NCBI RefSeq assembly: GCF_013425525.1
Contig: NZ_JACCKA010000027.1
Span: 1-64,000 of the forward strand
DNA from: Luteimonas salinisoli
GTDB lineage: Bacteria > Pseudomonadota > Gammaproteobacteria > Xanthomonadales > Xanthomonadaceae
Length of the DNA stretch: 64,000 nt
Reading direction: 5' to 3'
The notes under the pieces: model-generated
Told to the model about the DNA's origin: nothing
The model's input: only the letters and a program-made list of their open reading frames with translations
The model's database searches: none
Position numbers and translations under genes: made by a program
Part shown: piece by piece, positions 55,385-64,000 of the stretch
How positions within the stretch are numbered: position 1 is the first letter of the stretch
Layout of the letters: every line of letters begins with the position of its first letter

Positions 55385-57816
55385 GCACAAGTCCCGTCGA
55401 CTGTCGGGCTGAGGACACCCCATGCGGCCAGTTGCTGCTGCACGCGCTGTTCGACGGCGGTGGCAGCAGCCATCGCTTCTGCCGAGGCTCCCTGCAGGCG
55501 CTGGGTCAGCACACGGCGCGGCAGGTGTTCTGCGTCGTGCAGTTGCAGGACGTGTTGCGCGAGCTGGCCGCGCTCGCGCGTCGGCAGCCAGGCGAAGGCC
55601 GCGCGCATGGCGGGCAGTGCGAGCACGAAGTCGCCTTCGTCCAGCCTCTGTACCAGACGATCCAGGCCGGCCACGAATGCTTCCTCCTGCGCGAGCACGT
55701 CACGCGCCAGCGCAACCAGGCCCGAGAGTGCATCGCCCATGCGTGCGGGTACCAGAGTCGACAGCAAATCGAGGGCGTTCGCCAGATCTCCATCGGTCGG
55801 GGAGTGCCCGGCTTCGAGGCTCAACACGGTACCGAGCGCCGCTCCGCGACTCAGCGGATCGGACTCGACGCTCGATACTTTTCGCCGCAGCACGGCGATC
55901 GCGCGCACCGGTTCGATCTCCATCGCTTGGGTGCCCGCGGCCAGTGCGTCCCGGGCGATATCGCGGATCGCAGCGACGGCGCGGATGTGCCCGGCGACAT
56001 CGGCTGTGCCGATCGCTGCCGGTGGCTCGAGGAGCCACAGTGCGCGATCGAACGCCGCTTCGATCACCGCACGCAGCACCGGCGCTTCCGCGATCTCCAG
56101 CATCTGGCCGTGGCGCAGCAGCGGGTATAGCACGGACAGTGCCTCGCCAATGGCCTCGAAGCTGGGTTCGTCGGCGATCGCCGCGCGCAGGTCGGCGAGC
56201 AGGCCCGAGCTGACGCTGGACAGTGCAGCGAACGCGGCGCGGTTCAGCGTCTGCGCCAATGCGGCAACGCGTCCGCGCGCGCCTCGCAGCTGTTCTTCGA
56301 GGCGCGCCCGCGCGGCGTCGTGCAAGGTCGGCCCGTAGGCGCCGGCTTCGATCAGTGCGGCGTGTTGTTCCAGCGACGAGCGTAAGCGCCAGCTTTCGCG
56401 ACGCTCGCCCGAGAGGGCCAGCGACGGGCCATGCACGCGCTCGACGCCCGGAATCGCGAGGATGGCGAGGCGATGCAATGCACGGCTGCGCGCACGATCT
56501 TCCGCCTCGAGCAGATCGAGATCCGGTTCGCCGTCCGGATCGATGCCCAGCGCCTGCAGTTCGGCCTCCACTGCCCGCACCAGCGGCGGCTGCGGCGTGC
56601 CCGCCGCCAGCGCGCCCGCCGCGGCGCCGGCCAGCACGTCCATCACCTCCACCAGGATCGGATCGGTGCCCGCACGGATCGGACCGCGGTAGCTCCATGG
56701 CAGCGGCGCGTCGAGCGCATCCTTCAGCAGCGATCCGGCGATCGCGTCGAGCCAGTCCGAACGCAACGGCGCCGCATGCCCGCGCAGCCGCGCCAGCGCC
56801 TGCGCGCGCGTATGTACGGCGATGAAGTCGGCCGTGGACGCCGGCAGGCCCTTTTCACGCAACCGGACAAGTACCTGCCGCAGGGCCAGCGCGCCGGCGT
56901 CAGCGCTGCCGCGTTCCCAGACCCACTGGTAATAGGCCGGTGAGGACATGCCCGAGGCGTAGCCGGTGAAGGCATCCAGCCGCTTGTAGCTGTAGGGAAC
57001 GAGATAGGAACCAAACCTCAGCGGTGCACGGTCTGCATCGACCTGTGCGGATGGCGCCGGTGTTTCCGGCGGGTCCAGTCCGTGCACTCCATCGACGGAG
57101 GTGTTCGCCAGCGCTTCGCGCCACAGGCGCGCCAGCGCCGGCGCGTGGTAGCCGCCACAGACCACGAATACCGGGCCCTCGTCACGCGCCATGGCCCAAG
57201 CGATCCAGCGCGCCATCATCTGCTCGCGCTCGCGATTGCAGGCGCTGCCGGGGTCGTCGTTGCGCAGGTGCTCGAAATAGGTCCGCAGCCGTTCGGCCAA
57301 CGCTTCGTCGGGAGCACCGTCGGCCACGTCGCCGGCTTCGAACAGGTGGTCCCACAGCGCATCGCGCCCTTCGATTCCCAGTTCGTTCGCCAACGCCCGC
57401 TCGTAGGCTTCGGCCAACGCTTCGTTGGCATCATCGGCCGCATCGGCGTAGCGGTTAGGGAGATCGGACAGGGCGTCGTGCCAGGCCGGAAGATCGATGA
57501 AGCGCACCTGCGCGCCGACTTCGCGCGCCACCAGCAACGCCTGCCACTCCGGCGAATGCTCGGCAAATGGCGACCACGAGCCGCGATGCCCGGTGCCATC
57601 GGACAGATAGCTGTAGATCGCAAGCGGCAAGCGATGGGGCAGGTACAGCTCGTCCAGGCGCGCATTGAAATCGGCGGGCCCCTCGATCAGCACGTACGCG
57701 GGCCGCAACGCGCGGATGCTCGCCGCCACCAGTCGCGCGCAGGCTGGGCTGTGGTGGCGCACCCCGAGGATGGATGGGAGGGTCGACCCGACCCACGGCA
57801 CGGCCGCAGCGTTCAT
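55381..57816 (-). CDS. DUF5682 family protein
   Basis: 811 residues; start at 57816 set by the ATGA overlap with the MoxR gene. The N-terminus ILGVRHHSPACARLVAASIRALRPAYVLIEGPADFN, together with VFVVCGGYHAPAL and the LVPYSYKRLDAFTGYASGMSSPAYYQWVWE stretch, defines the family. The GVRHH...VLIEGP pattern recalls TraB/ChaN/EreA-type folds, where early His and Glu residues bind metal; that relation is inference. The C-terminal half is helical repeats. No function is established. Confidence 0.87.
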   Translation of the reverse strand: MNAAAVPWVGSTLPSILGVRHHSPACARLVAASIRALRPAYVLIEGPADFNARLDELYLPHRLPLAIYSYLSDGTGHRGSWSPFAEHSPEWQALLVAREVGAQVRFIDLPAWHDALSDLPNRYADAADDANEALAEAYERALANELGIEGRDALWDHLFEAGDVADGAPDEALAERLRTYFEHLRNDDPGSACNREREQMMARWIAWAMARDEGPVFVVCGGYHAPALARLWREALANTSVDGVHGLDPPETPAPSAQVDADRAPLRFGSYLVPYSYKRLDAFTGYASGMSSPAYYQWVWERGSADAGALALRQVLVRLREKGLPASTADFIAVHTRAQALARLRGHAAPLRSDWLDAIAGSLLKDALDAPLPWSYRGPIRAGTDPILVEVMDVLAGAAAGALAAGTPQPPLVRAVEAELQALGIDPDGEPDLDLLEAEDRARSRALHRLAILAIPGVERVHGPSLALSGERRESWRLRSSLEQHAALIEAGAYGPTLHDAARARLEEQLRGARGRVAALAQTLNRAAFAALSSVSSGLLADLRAAIADEPSFEAIGEALSVLYPLLRHGQMLEIAEAPVLRAVIEAAFDRALWLLEPPAAIGTADVAGHIRAVAAIRDIARDALAAGTQAMEIEPVRAIAVLRRKVSSVESDPLSRGAALGTVLSLEAGHSPTDGDLANALDLLSTLVPARMGDALSGLVALARDVLAQEEAFVAGLDRLVQRLDEGDFVLALPAMRAAFAWLPTRERGQLAQHVLQLHDAEHLPRRVLTQRLQGASAEAMAAATAVEQRVQQQLAAWGVLSPTVDGTCA

Positions 57817-58922
57817 GGCAGGCGATTCCGCGCCTCGAAGTATGCGCGCCAATGCTCGCCGCTCTTCTTTGCCACCTTCTGTTCGAAGTAGCGACGCAGC
57901 TTGGCGCGATCATCTGCGTCGTCCTTCACGACGGTGCCGGCGATGCAGTCCACCAGGTCGGCCGGGGTGCCGTCACGTTGATCGAGGAACCAGGCCCGTA
58001 CTCCGACCGCATGCGCCACGTTCACCGCCTCCGCAGTCGACATCACGGCGTTGAGGCGGTCCATCGCGGCTTCCCCCTTCGCCCCTTCATGCTTGCCGCG
58101 CAAGTCGCGAAAAGTCGATACCAGCAGTTCCAGCACCGGCGCCGGTACGGTGCGCGGGATGTTGCTGCGCACGAGCAGGCGCGACGACGCTTCCTGCACC
58201 AGTGTCAACTCGTGGTCATAGTCCAGGATCGGAAATACCGTCTCGAAGTCGAAGCGCCGCTTCAACGCCGCGCTCATCTCGTTGACGCCGCGGTCACGGG
58301 TGTTCGCGGTGGCGATGATGTTGAAGCCGTCGCGTGCATACAGCATTCCGTGCTCGCCGGAAAGCTCCGGCACGGCCATCACGCGGTCGGACAGCATGCC
58401 CAGCAGGCAATCCTGGACTTCCAGCGGCGCGCGAGTGATCTCCTCGAAGCGCACGACATGACCGTCGCGCATGCCCTGGTAGAGCGGCGCCGGCACCATC
58501 GCGCGTGGGCTCGGTCCTTCATTGATCAGCAACGCGTAGTTCCACGAATACTTGATCTGATCCTCGGTGATGGACGCGCCACCCTGGATCGTCAGCGTCG
58601 ACAGTCCCGAGATGGCGGTGGCCAGCAGCTCCGACAACAGCGACTTCGCCGTGCCGGGTTCGCCTACCAGCATCAGGCCGCGGCCGGTCGCCAGCGTCAC
58701 CAGCATGCGTTCGATCGATGCCACCGGAGCCACGATCTTCCGCTCGATCTTGAGCGATGGTTCGCCGAGTACGAACGCGCGCGCCGCCTTCAGGCTCAGA
58801 GCCCAGCCTGGCGGACGCGGATCGTGGTCGTGCTTTGCAAGACGCACGAGCTCATCCGCGTGAAGGATCTCCGCTGGCGGTCGTTGTAGCGCAGCTTGGG
58901 CCGGTTTTGGGGCGTTGGACAT
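57813..58922 (-). CDS. MoxR-family AAA+ ATPase
   Basis: 369 residues, start ATG 58922. Walker A GEPGTAKS (Lys93), Walker B VVRFEEITRAP in which the usual Asp-Glu is Glu160-Glu161, pre-sensor-1 beta hairpin with LSGEHGMLYARDGFNIIATANTRD (sensor 1), and NEMSAALKRRFD (Arg finger). MoxR proteins cooperate with VWA proteins to remodel protein complexes. The 4-nt overlap with DUF5682 and 20-bp gap after the WGR-DUF4132 gene place it second in the operon. Confidence 0.93.
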   Translation of the reverse strand: MSNAPKPAQAALQRPPAEILHADELVRLAKHDHDPRPPGWALSLKAARAFVLGEPSLKIERKIVAPVASIERMLVTLATGRGLMLVGEPGTAKSLLSELLATAISGLSTLTIQGGASITEDQIKYSWNYALLINEGPSPRAMVPAPLYQGMRDGHVVRFEEITRAPLEVQDCLLGMLSDRVMAVPELSGEHGMLYARDGFNIIATANTRDRGVNEMSAALKRRFDFETVFPILDYDHELTLVQEASSRLLVRSNIPRTVPAPVLELLVSTFRDLRGKHEGAKGEAAMDRLNAVMSTAEAVNVAHAVGVRAWFLDQRDGTPADLVDCIAGTVVKDDADDRAKLRRYFEQKVAKKSGEHWRAYFEARNRLP

Positions 58923-58942
58923 GAGTCGAGGATTCCTTGCGA

Positions 58943-61900
58943 TCAGGCGCGGAGGCTTTCGAGGTCGCGGATCAGTTCGCTGGCCGCAATCGGGTCGAGC
59001 GAGCTCAGTGGCTCGCCGTTCTGTATCTCGCCCCACCCTGAAGGCTGACCGACCTGCACTTCCAGCAAGGTCTGCTCCGGATACTCGTCGACGAGCCCGA
59101 CAATGATGCCCGGCTCGAAGCTCAGCTCGATCGCTCTGTCGCGGCCAAGTGGCTTGTTGAAGTACCAGATGCCACCACCATCCTGCGCCTGACCCCGGCG
59201 CCAACCCTTGTTGACCAGCCCCAGGACACGTCCAGTCGGCACGGTCGAGCCCTTCCAGCGGACGAGTTTCTGCTGCGCCTGTTCGTCCGGTGTCAGCACA
59301 TGCGTGTCGCGGCCCAGCTGTGCGAAGGGCTGCAGCAGTTCATAGTCGGTGAACAACTGTCCGAACTCCGCCGCGACATCAGCGCCCAGCTCCAAGGCGT
59401 GCGGAATACCGACGCGAAGAGCCTCGTCTTGAGGCAACTCGAAGGGATCATCGGTGCCGGTGGTGAAGCCGCCATCCTCGGCCACCCGGAAGCAAGTGCG
59501 CAACCTGCCGCCATAGCTGCCGTCGCCTTGGCCGGCATCGACTTCGTACACGCCCCAGACCAGGCGCTGCACCAAGTGGCGCACCAGCGGGTGTTCGGCC
59601 AGGAAGGCGCGGAAGACATCGGCGCGCCAGCGCCGCCGTGTGCACATCGCCACTTCCAACCGCAGAACTTGCTGGCTGGCGATTGTGCGCACGTCCTTCT
59701 TGAGCAGCTTGAAGCGCTCGGCAGCCTCCTTCGACAGGCCCGCGTCGTCGGTCTTTTTCGGCTTTGGCAGGTCGGCCAGGCGCGCGCCATCGCCGTCGCG
59801 CACGTAGGGTTTGAGCGCCTCGTCGAAGCCGACCCGGAAGGCGCGCGGCCCGAAATCGAGCAGCATGGTGCCATGCTCGTCGAGACCCAGGTCAGGCGCC
59901 AGCCGGTCTTCGAGTTCCTCGGTCGTGAAGCCACGCGCTTCCGCGATCTGCGCGATCTTCTCGCGGGCCCGGTCCTGCAGGCCCTTGAACTTCACCTTCT
60001 GCGCGATGCCATTCAACAGCATCAGCGCCACGTCGGAGCCGATCATCGCCAGCACGTCCAAACCCGCCACTGCGCGCGCATGCGCGGCCTCGCCCGGCCA
60101 GGCACGTAGGTAGGGCGTCAGCTTGCGCGCGGTTTCGTCGTTGCCGAACAGCCCAAGCGCGGTGAGCGCCCAACCGTCCTTCGACGGCGCGCCGGCGTAG
60201 AGCCACGCAGCGAAACAGTCCCAGGCGAAGTCCGCGAGCGAATCGCGCGTGCAGGCGTCGCGCACCTGTTCGATGCCGGGGTAGATACCTTCGTTGGTCG
60301 GGAACGCGAGCATCGTGCCTAGCGGGGCCAGCGCCTCATCCGGCAAGGCCTTGCCCGCGCCCGGGCCCTCTGCAAGTACCGGACGACGCCAGGCACCAGG
60401 CTGCCAAAAGGCAGGAAGCGTCGGGCGTTTTCTGGGAAACCGGTCGAGCGGGTCTTCGGCCAGCACTGCCTCGACCGCCGCGACGACCTCGGGCTGGCCG
60501 TAGCGCGCCGCCACCTCGAGGACCAGCGCGCCGTGCCCCTCGGACGCGAGAATGCGCAAGGCAACGCCAGCGCAATCGCGTGCCTCGCCCCGTTTGCCGA
60601 CTGCAGCCGCAATCAGACCGCAGGCGGCGTGCTCGGGGAACTTGAGCAGCCACTGGCGCCCTGTTTCACGCAGGCTCTTGAGCTTGGCGGCAGCGCGCGC
60701 CATCTGGGGCGCGAGGTCGACGGCGCCGAAGTTCAGTGCGAGCACGAGATTCTCGGCGGGATGACGGCGCACTACGGCCAACAGTCCCGGCAACACTTTC
60801 AGGCCAAACTTGCCTACGATGAAATCCGGGCGATAGGAATAGTCACTTTCGCCAGCCAATACATTCCACACCGAAGCGCCCATTTCGCCCGGCAGCAGCG
60901 CGAGCAACGTGTCGCTCAGTGTGATGTAGCTCCAGCGTTCGGCTTTGCGCGCCTGTTTCATCTTCAGCCACAGTTCGCACAGTGCTGTGGCATCCTGTGT
61001 TCGGATCGCCCGGATGGCCGGCTCGACCAGATCGCGGGTATCGACGTGCCGCTTGAAGTCGAGGCACTCGACCATCTTGTCCGGGTCTTTCGCGGCATCG
61101 GCGTAGTACGGTGGCAGTTGCCCAGCGGCGAAGCGGCCCGCCTCGCGCTCACCAGGCGCCCAGCGCTCGACTGGCGCGATCGGCAGCGTTTCCAGGTCGA
61201 GCGCCGCGATGGCTCGCTTCTTGCGCGTTGCCAGCCACGGTGGTCGCGCCAGCACCGCTGGCAGTTCGTCCGTGCTGCCGACGACGGAAGGACCGGATAG
61301 CTGCTTCAGCATCCTGTCGACGACCGCTTCGGCTGCGGTGCCGAGCCATGGGCGCAGCGCCGGCAACGCGGCCTCGTTGGCGCGCAACAAACCGGTCAGG
61401 CTCGGTGCGACAAGCGCACCTTCCTTGCTGCCACCGGCAACCAGTTTCGAGAGCGCAACGATCGCGGCTAGCGGCCAGCGATTCACCGCGGCCGTCAACC
61501 GCGCCAGAGCGCCTTTGCTGCTGCTTGCCGAACGCGCAAGGGCATCGATCGCCTCAGGCAGACCGAAGGCAGCCAACGCAGTGCCGGCGACCTCACCTTC
61601 CGCGCGTGCCAGCAATGTCTCCAGCGCGCCCATCCCGCGTTCCTGCAGCAGAGTGGCGACCATCTCTGGGTCATCGAGGATATCTTGGCCATACGCGTCC
61701 AGCTTCGTCCGACGTATCGCGGCCAGCGCAGCCGGATCGGTCGCGGTCAACTGCAGCCAGTGCAGGGCCGAGGGCGCATTCGGGCCGGCCAGCGCAAACG
61801 CCAACGCATTGGATACCTGCGGTTCGTCCGGGAGCAGCATCGCCATCGCCACCTGGCGTGATGGATGCAGCGTCGGTAGCGCGGCGCGGATCCGGTCGAC

Positions 61901-62839
61901 GCACTCGCTGTAGACCGAATCGCTCGCTGCCGAAAGGTGGCGCCTGAATGCCCACTCGCCTTCCCCGACCGGGGACGACCAGCGCGATGCCAGCGGCCCG
62001 TCGATGGAATCGTGGAAACTGATGCCTGGCTTGCCGTTCGTTCCGCGCCATTCGAAGCGCACTTCGAACTCGCGCTCTGCCTGCAGCAGCAGGTCGAGTG
62101 CCGCAGGCAGGCCATCGCGACCAACCAGCATGTTCACCAGTGACCGGACGTCAATCGTCGCCCGGTACGCGTTGGGTGCCGCGGCGAACACGAGGGCCAG
62201 CATTGCGGCATCGGCATGCGGCGAAGCTTTGGCGGCGGGTTTCTGCAGCCGTTCCCAGCCTTGCTGCAATGCCTGAGCCATCGAAGCGTCCGAATTCTTG
62301 TCGTCCGGCGAGGCATACCCGTCGATGGCCTCGTATAGCGCCTGCAGGACAGCTGCAGGATCGCCTCCAGGTGCGACGACAGCCGGAAAGCGCCGTGACG
62401 GCAGGGCCCTGGCCAGCAGCCCGGCGGGAACGTCGAGCGGTTCGCCCTGCAATAGCCAGGGGGCGACAGTTGGAGCGTTCGCGCGGATGGCGACGGCGGC
62501 CGTGGCGGGAGGCACCGTATCCGATGGTGCTTCGATAGGCTTCGCCACCGCGACCGTGCCCGTTGTCGCCGCGTCATTGCCGACCGAGGGGCCCACCTTG
62601 GTTTCCGTCTTGCCGATCCCAGCGTCTGCCGCCGCCGCAACCTCGGCGTAGCCCTTGCCCGCCTTCGCGTCGATCAGCTTGGTCATCGCCGCCGCCGCCT
62701 TGGCGTCGTCGCCGAAGGTCTTGGTCTGGCTCTGTCCCTGCGTGCCGATCCGGCCCCACCGAATATTCACATCCGAGCCATCCAGCTCGATTTCCCAGAA
62801 TTTGTTCGAAGTCCCTTCGGAAAATTCAAAGCGCCGCAT
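58943..62839 (-). CDS. WGR domain - DUF4132 protein, first gene of the MoxR operon
   Basis: 1298 residues, start ATG 62839 with AGGGGA upstream. Residues 1-75 are a WGR domain ([29 protein letters not shown] with W28-G29-R30, then [28 protein letters not shown]), known in PARPs and bacterial proteins as a nucleic-acid-end or partner-binding module. A low-complexity linker is followed by about 800 residues of helical repeats (HEAT-like, e.g. [18 protein letters not shown]). DUF4132 covers about 965-1290 ([53 protein letters not shown]). A sensor/scaffold role is inferred. Confidence 0.9.
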   Translation of the reverse strand: MRRFEFSEGTSNKFWEIELDGSDVNIRWGRIGTQGQSQTKTFGDDAKAAAAMTKLIDAKAGKGYAEVAAAADAGIGKTETKVGPSVGNDAATTGTVAVAKPIEAPSDTVPPATAAVAIRANAPTVAPWLLQGEPLDVPAGLLARALPSRRFPAVVAPGGDPAAVLQALYEAIDGYASPDDKNSDASMAQALQQGWERLQKPAAKASPHADAAMLALVFAAAPNAYRATIDVRSLVNMLVGRDGLPAALDLLLQAEREFEVRFEWRGTNGKPGISFHDSIDGPLASRWSSPVGEGEWAFRRHLSAASDSVYSECVDRIRAALPTLHPSRQVAMAMLLPDEPQVSNALAFALAGPNAPSALHWLQLTATDPAALAAIRRTKLDAYGQDILDDPEMVATLLQERGMGALETLLARAEGEVAGTALAAFGLPEAIDALARSASSSKGALARLTAAVNRWPLAAIVALSKLVAGGSKEGALVAPSLTGLLRANEAALPALRPWLGTAAEAVVDRMLKQLSGPSVVGSTDELPAVLARPPWLATRKKRAIAALDLETLPIAPVERWAPGEREAGRFAAGQLPPYYADAAKDPDKMVECLDFKRHVDTRDLVEPAIRAIRTQDATALCELWLKMKQARKAERWSYITLSDTLLALLPGEMGASVWNVLAGESDYSYRPDFIVGKFGLKVLPGLLAVVRRHPAENLVLALNFGAVDLAPQMARAAAKLKSLRETGRQWLLKFPEHAACGLIAAAVGKRGEARDCAGVALRILASEGHGALVLEVAARYGQPEVVAAVEAVLAEDPLDRFPRKRPTLPAFWQPGAWRRPVLAEGPGAGKALPDEALAPLGTMLAFPTNEGIYPGIEQVRDACTRDSLADFAWDCFAAWLYAGAPSKDGWALTALGLFGNDETARKLTPYLRAWPGEAAHARAVAGLDVLAMIGSDVALMLLNGIAQKVKFKGLQDRAREKIAQIAEARGFTTEELEDRLAPDLGLDEHGTMLLDFGPRAFRVGFDEALKPYVRDGDGARLADLPKPKKTDDAGLSKEAAERFKLLKKDVRTIASQQVLRLEVAMCTRRRWRADVFRAFLAEHPLVRHLVQRLVWGVYEVDAGQGDGSYGGRLRTCFRVAEDGGFTTGTDDPFELPQDEALRVGIPHALELGADVAAEFGQLFTDYELLQPFAQLGRDTHVLTPDEQAQQKLVRWKGSTVPTGRVLGLVNKGWRRGQAQDGGGIWYFNKPLGRDRAIELSFEPGIIVGLVDEYPEQTLLEVQVGQPSGWGEIQNGEPLSSLDPIAASELIRDLESLRA

Positions 62840-63149
62840 TCCATTCCCCTGGTGTCCCCGTCCCGTCGCCCGGCTCTTTGCAGGCCGGCCCCGGGCAGGA
62901 TGATCGCATTTTCGCGGCGCTTCCGAGCGACTTGCCAGTGTCCGTATTGGGCCGCGAGTGGCGATATTCGGATTCAATTCTAGGTGTGCGGCCTGGGGGG
63001 CCAGAGGCGCCCCCCTTCATGCGTCGATCAACCCGCAATGCCGGTGTGCCGTCACTGGGTGCAAAGGGGGCGGGGATGGGATTGGACTCGCCTACCTGGG
63101 GCGGAGCCGCCGGCCAGCAGCGGAGACCCTTGGCCGCGCACGCCGTGCG
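62840..63149. other. Intergenic region with one strong hairpin
   Basis: No credible gene. A perfect 7-bp stem, GGGGGGC (62995-63001) and GCCCCCC (63009-63015), could end transcription of the beta-lactamase-like gene coming from the right, but no T-run follows on either strand. The promoter of the WGR-DUF4132 operon should lie here; no convincing hexamers were found. Confidence 0.5.
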
Positions 63150-64000
63150 TCACAGGGTGCTTGCTGGGCGGCGTCTACGTCTTTGCCATCGCTTCGCCGC
63201 GTAGGGCATGGCGATCACCGCGCCGATCAGAAGGGCCAGGGCCCAGTACCTGCCGACCAGGCGCCCGAACGCGTCCCCCGGAAGCCTGATGTCGATCGGT
63301 ACCGCCAGATCGGTGAGCGGAGCGACCACACCTTCGCCTTCGCCGTCGGACCAGAAGCGCATGCCGGTCACGTCTCCAGTCGCGTTGCGCAGCACCTGCA
63401 AACGGGTGAAGTCTCCCGGATACACGAATGTGTCGGCGGTGATCGCGATGAGTTCAGAGCGCATCCCCCCGGTGCGCTGCGCGGTCAGGTTTTCGCCAAC
63501 AACGCGCAGCTCGCGCGTCGAATTCTGGTCGACGCGATACACGCCCTCGTACTGCTTGAGTACTGCAACGTCGACGTGAACCGGCGTCACCGGCGGATAC
63601 GGATCGCCCAGGGCGGCGGCCGCAAGGCGGCGCGCGACCGCTCGGGCGTCATGCGCTGGAGAGGCCATTTCGTTGTTGAGAAGCACGGCGACCGAGAGCT
63701 CCGCCCCCGGCACATAGAGCAGATAGGCGGAGAAGCCTGCGATGCCGCCATCGTGCTGCAATGCCGGGGCACCCCGCACCGAGGTCGTCCAAATGCCGTA
63801 CCCGTAGGCGTTGGCCTTCGCCTCGCCGACCGGCGTGATCATGCGCGCGTAGGTCGCAGGCGCGAGCACCTTCCCCCCGTGCAGGCCGCGGTTCCAGCGC
63901 GCCAGGTCGTCGACCGTCGACACCAGCGCACCCGCGGCATGGGGCTGGGTCATGCTGAGCGGCAGGGGAGCCGTCAGGAATCCGCGGTTCGTGGTGTAGC
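63150..64000 (-). CDS. Serine beta-lactamase-like hydrolase, 5' end outside the window
   Basis: C-terminal 283 residues of a class C/DD-peptidase-like serine hydrolase; the frame stays open to the right edge, so the SxxK and YxN motifs are outside or near the edge. Visible are AAGALVSTVDDLARWNRGLHGGKVLAPATYARMITP, YGYGIWTTS, the KTG-box equivalent QHDGGIAGFSAYLLYVPGAELSVAVLLNN, and a C-terminal lipocalin-like extension (LKQYEGVYRVDQNSTRELRVVGENLTAQ) as in DUF3471-bearing family members. A C-terminal membrane helix (GRYWALALLIGAVIAMPYAAKRW) with a basic tail suggests periplasmic anchoring. Confidence 0.88.
   Translation of the reverse strand, partial: YTTNRGFLTAPLPLSMTQPHAAGALVSTVDDLARWNRGLHGGKVLAPATYARMITPVGEAKANAYGYGIWTTSVRGAPALQHDGGIAGFSAYLLYVPGAELSVAVLLNNEMASPAHDARAVARRLAAAALGDPYPPVTPVHVDVAVLKQYEGVYRVDQNSTRELRVVGENLTAQRTGGMRSELIAITADTFVYPGDFTRLQVLRNATGDVTGMRFWSDGEGEGVVAPLTDLAVPIDIRLPGDAFGRLVGRYWALALLIGAVIAMPYAAKRWQRRRRRPASTL

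Overview
The window is GC-rich (about 70 %) DNA from a gammaproteobacterium, most likely a member of the Xanthomonadaceae/Lysobacteraceae (Lysobacter, Luteimonas or a relative). This is inferred from the long TonB-dependent receptors of the xanthomonad/caulobacter type, GTAG-type extragenic palindromes, LacI-type boxes in front of xylan genes and pervasive ATGA/GTGA gene overlaps. No tRNA, rRNA, CRISPR array, transposase or integrase was recognised.

Layout. (1) 59-11853 is a glucuronoxylan utilisation locus. A TonB-dependent receptor is divergent from a run encoding an MFS uronate transporter, a lipoprotein GH10 xylanase, a GH115 alpha-glucuronidase, glucuronate isomerase (uxaC) and a second GH10 xylanase. 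Near-identical 14-bp palindromes overlap the -10 regions of the receptor and transporter promoters. A third copy lies in front of an SMP-30-type lactonase lipoprotein at 22079, so these genes probably form one regulon. (2) 11862-21950, on the minus strand and wedged between the two parts of that regulon, is a tightly overlapping four-gene operon: ClpB-like AAA+ ATPase, NrdG-like radical-SAM protein, a 2088-residue zinc-ribbon / degenerate-kinase / SF1-helicase / nuclease-fold giant, and a coiled-coil protein. I consider it the best candidate for an undescribed, possibly anti-phage, system. (3) 23250-28428 holds small enzymes and a hipBA toxin-antitoxin pair with four regularly spaced operators over a clear sigma-70-like promoter.

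(4) 28446-35120 contains a DUF899 / beta-propeller / TPR-regulator group, an alpha/beta hydrolase and two poorly known envelope proteins. (5) 34077-42649 is a siderophore-type ABC importer divergent from two TonB-dependent receptors, with a Zur-like box between them, which suggests metallophore (possibly zinc) uptake. (6) 43461-46948 is an ECF sigma factor and membrane partner divergent from an amidohydrolase / NTF2-like / small membrane protein operon that ends in a good rho-independent terminator. (7) 47052-52111 encodes an SRPBCC protein, an SDR, an Old Yellow Enzyme, a DUF1857 protein and an NmrA-like reductase, the last divergent from a LysR regulator. (8) 52170-62839 is a second multi-gene NTPase system: a WGR-DUF4132 protein, MoxR AAA+, DUF5682, VWA and a double SWIM-zinc-finger protein. 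(9) A partial serine beta-lactamase-like hydrolase runs off the right edge.

Two modules therefore look like NTP-dependent conflict or quality-control systems (2 and 8), with hipBA as a third stress-related element, embedded among ordinary catabolic and transport genes. Functional statements come from motifs read by eye and family knowledge; no database search was possible.
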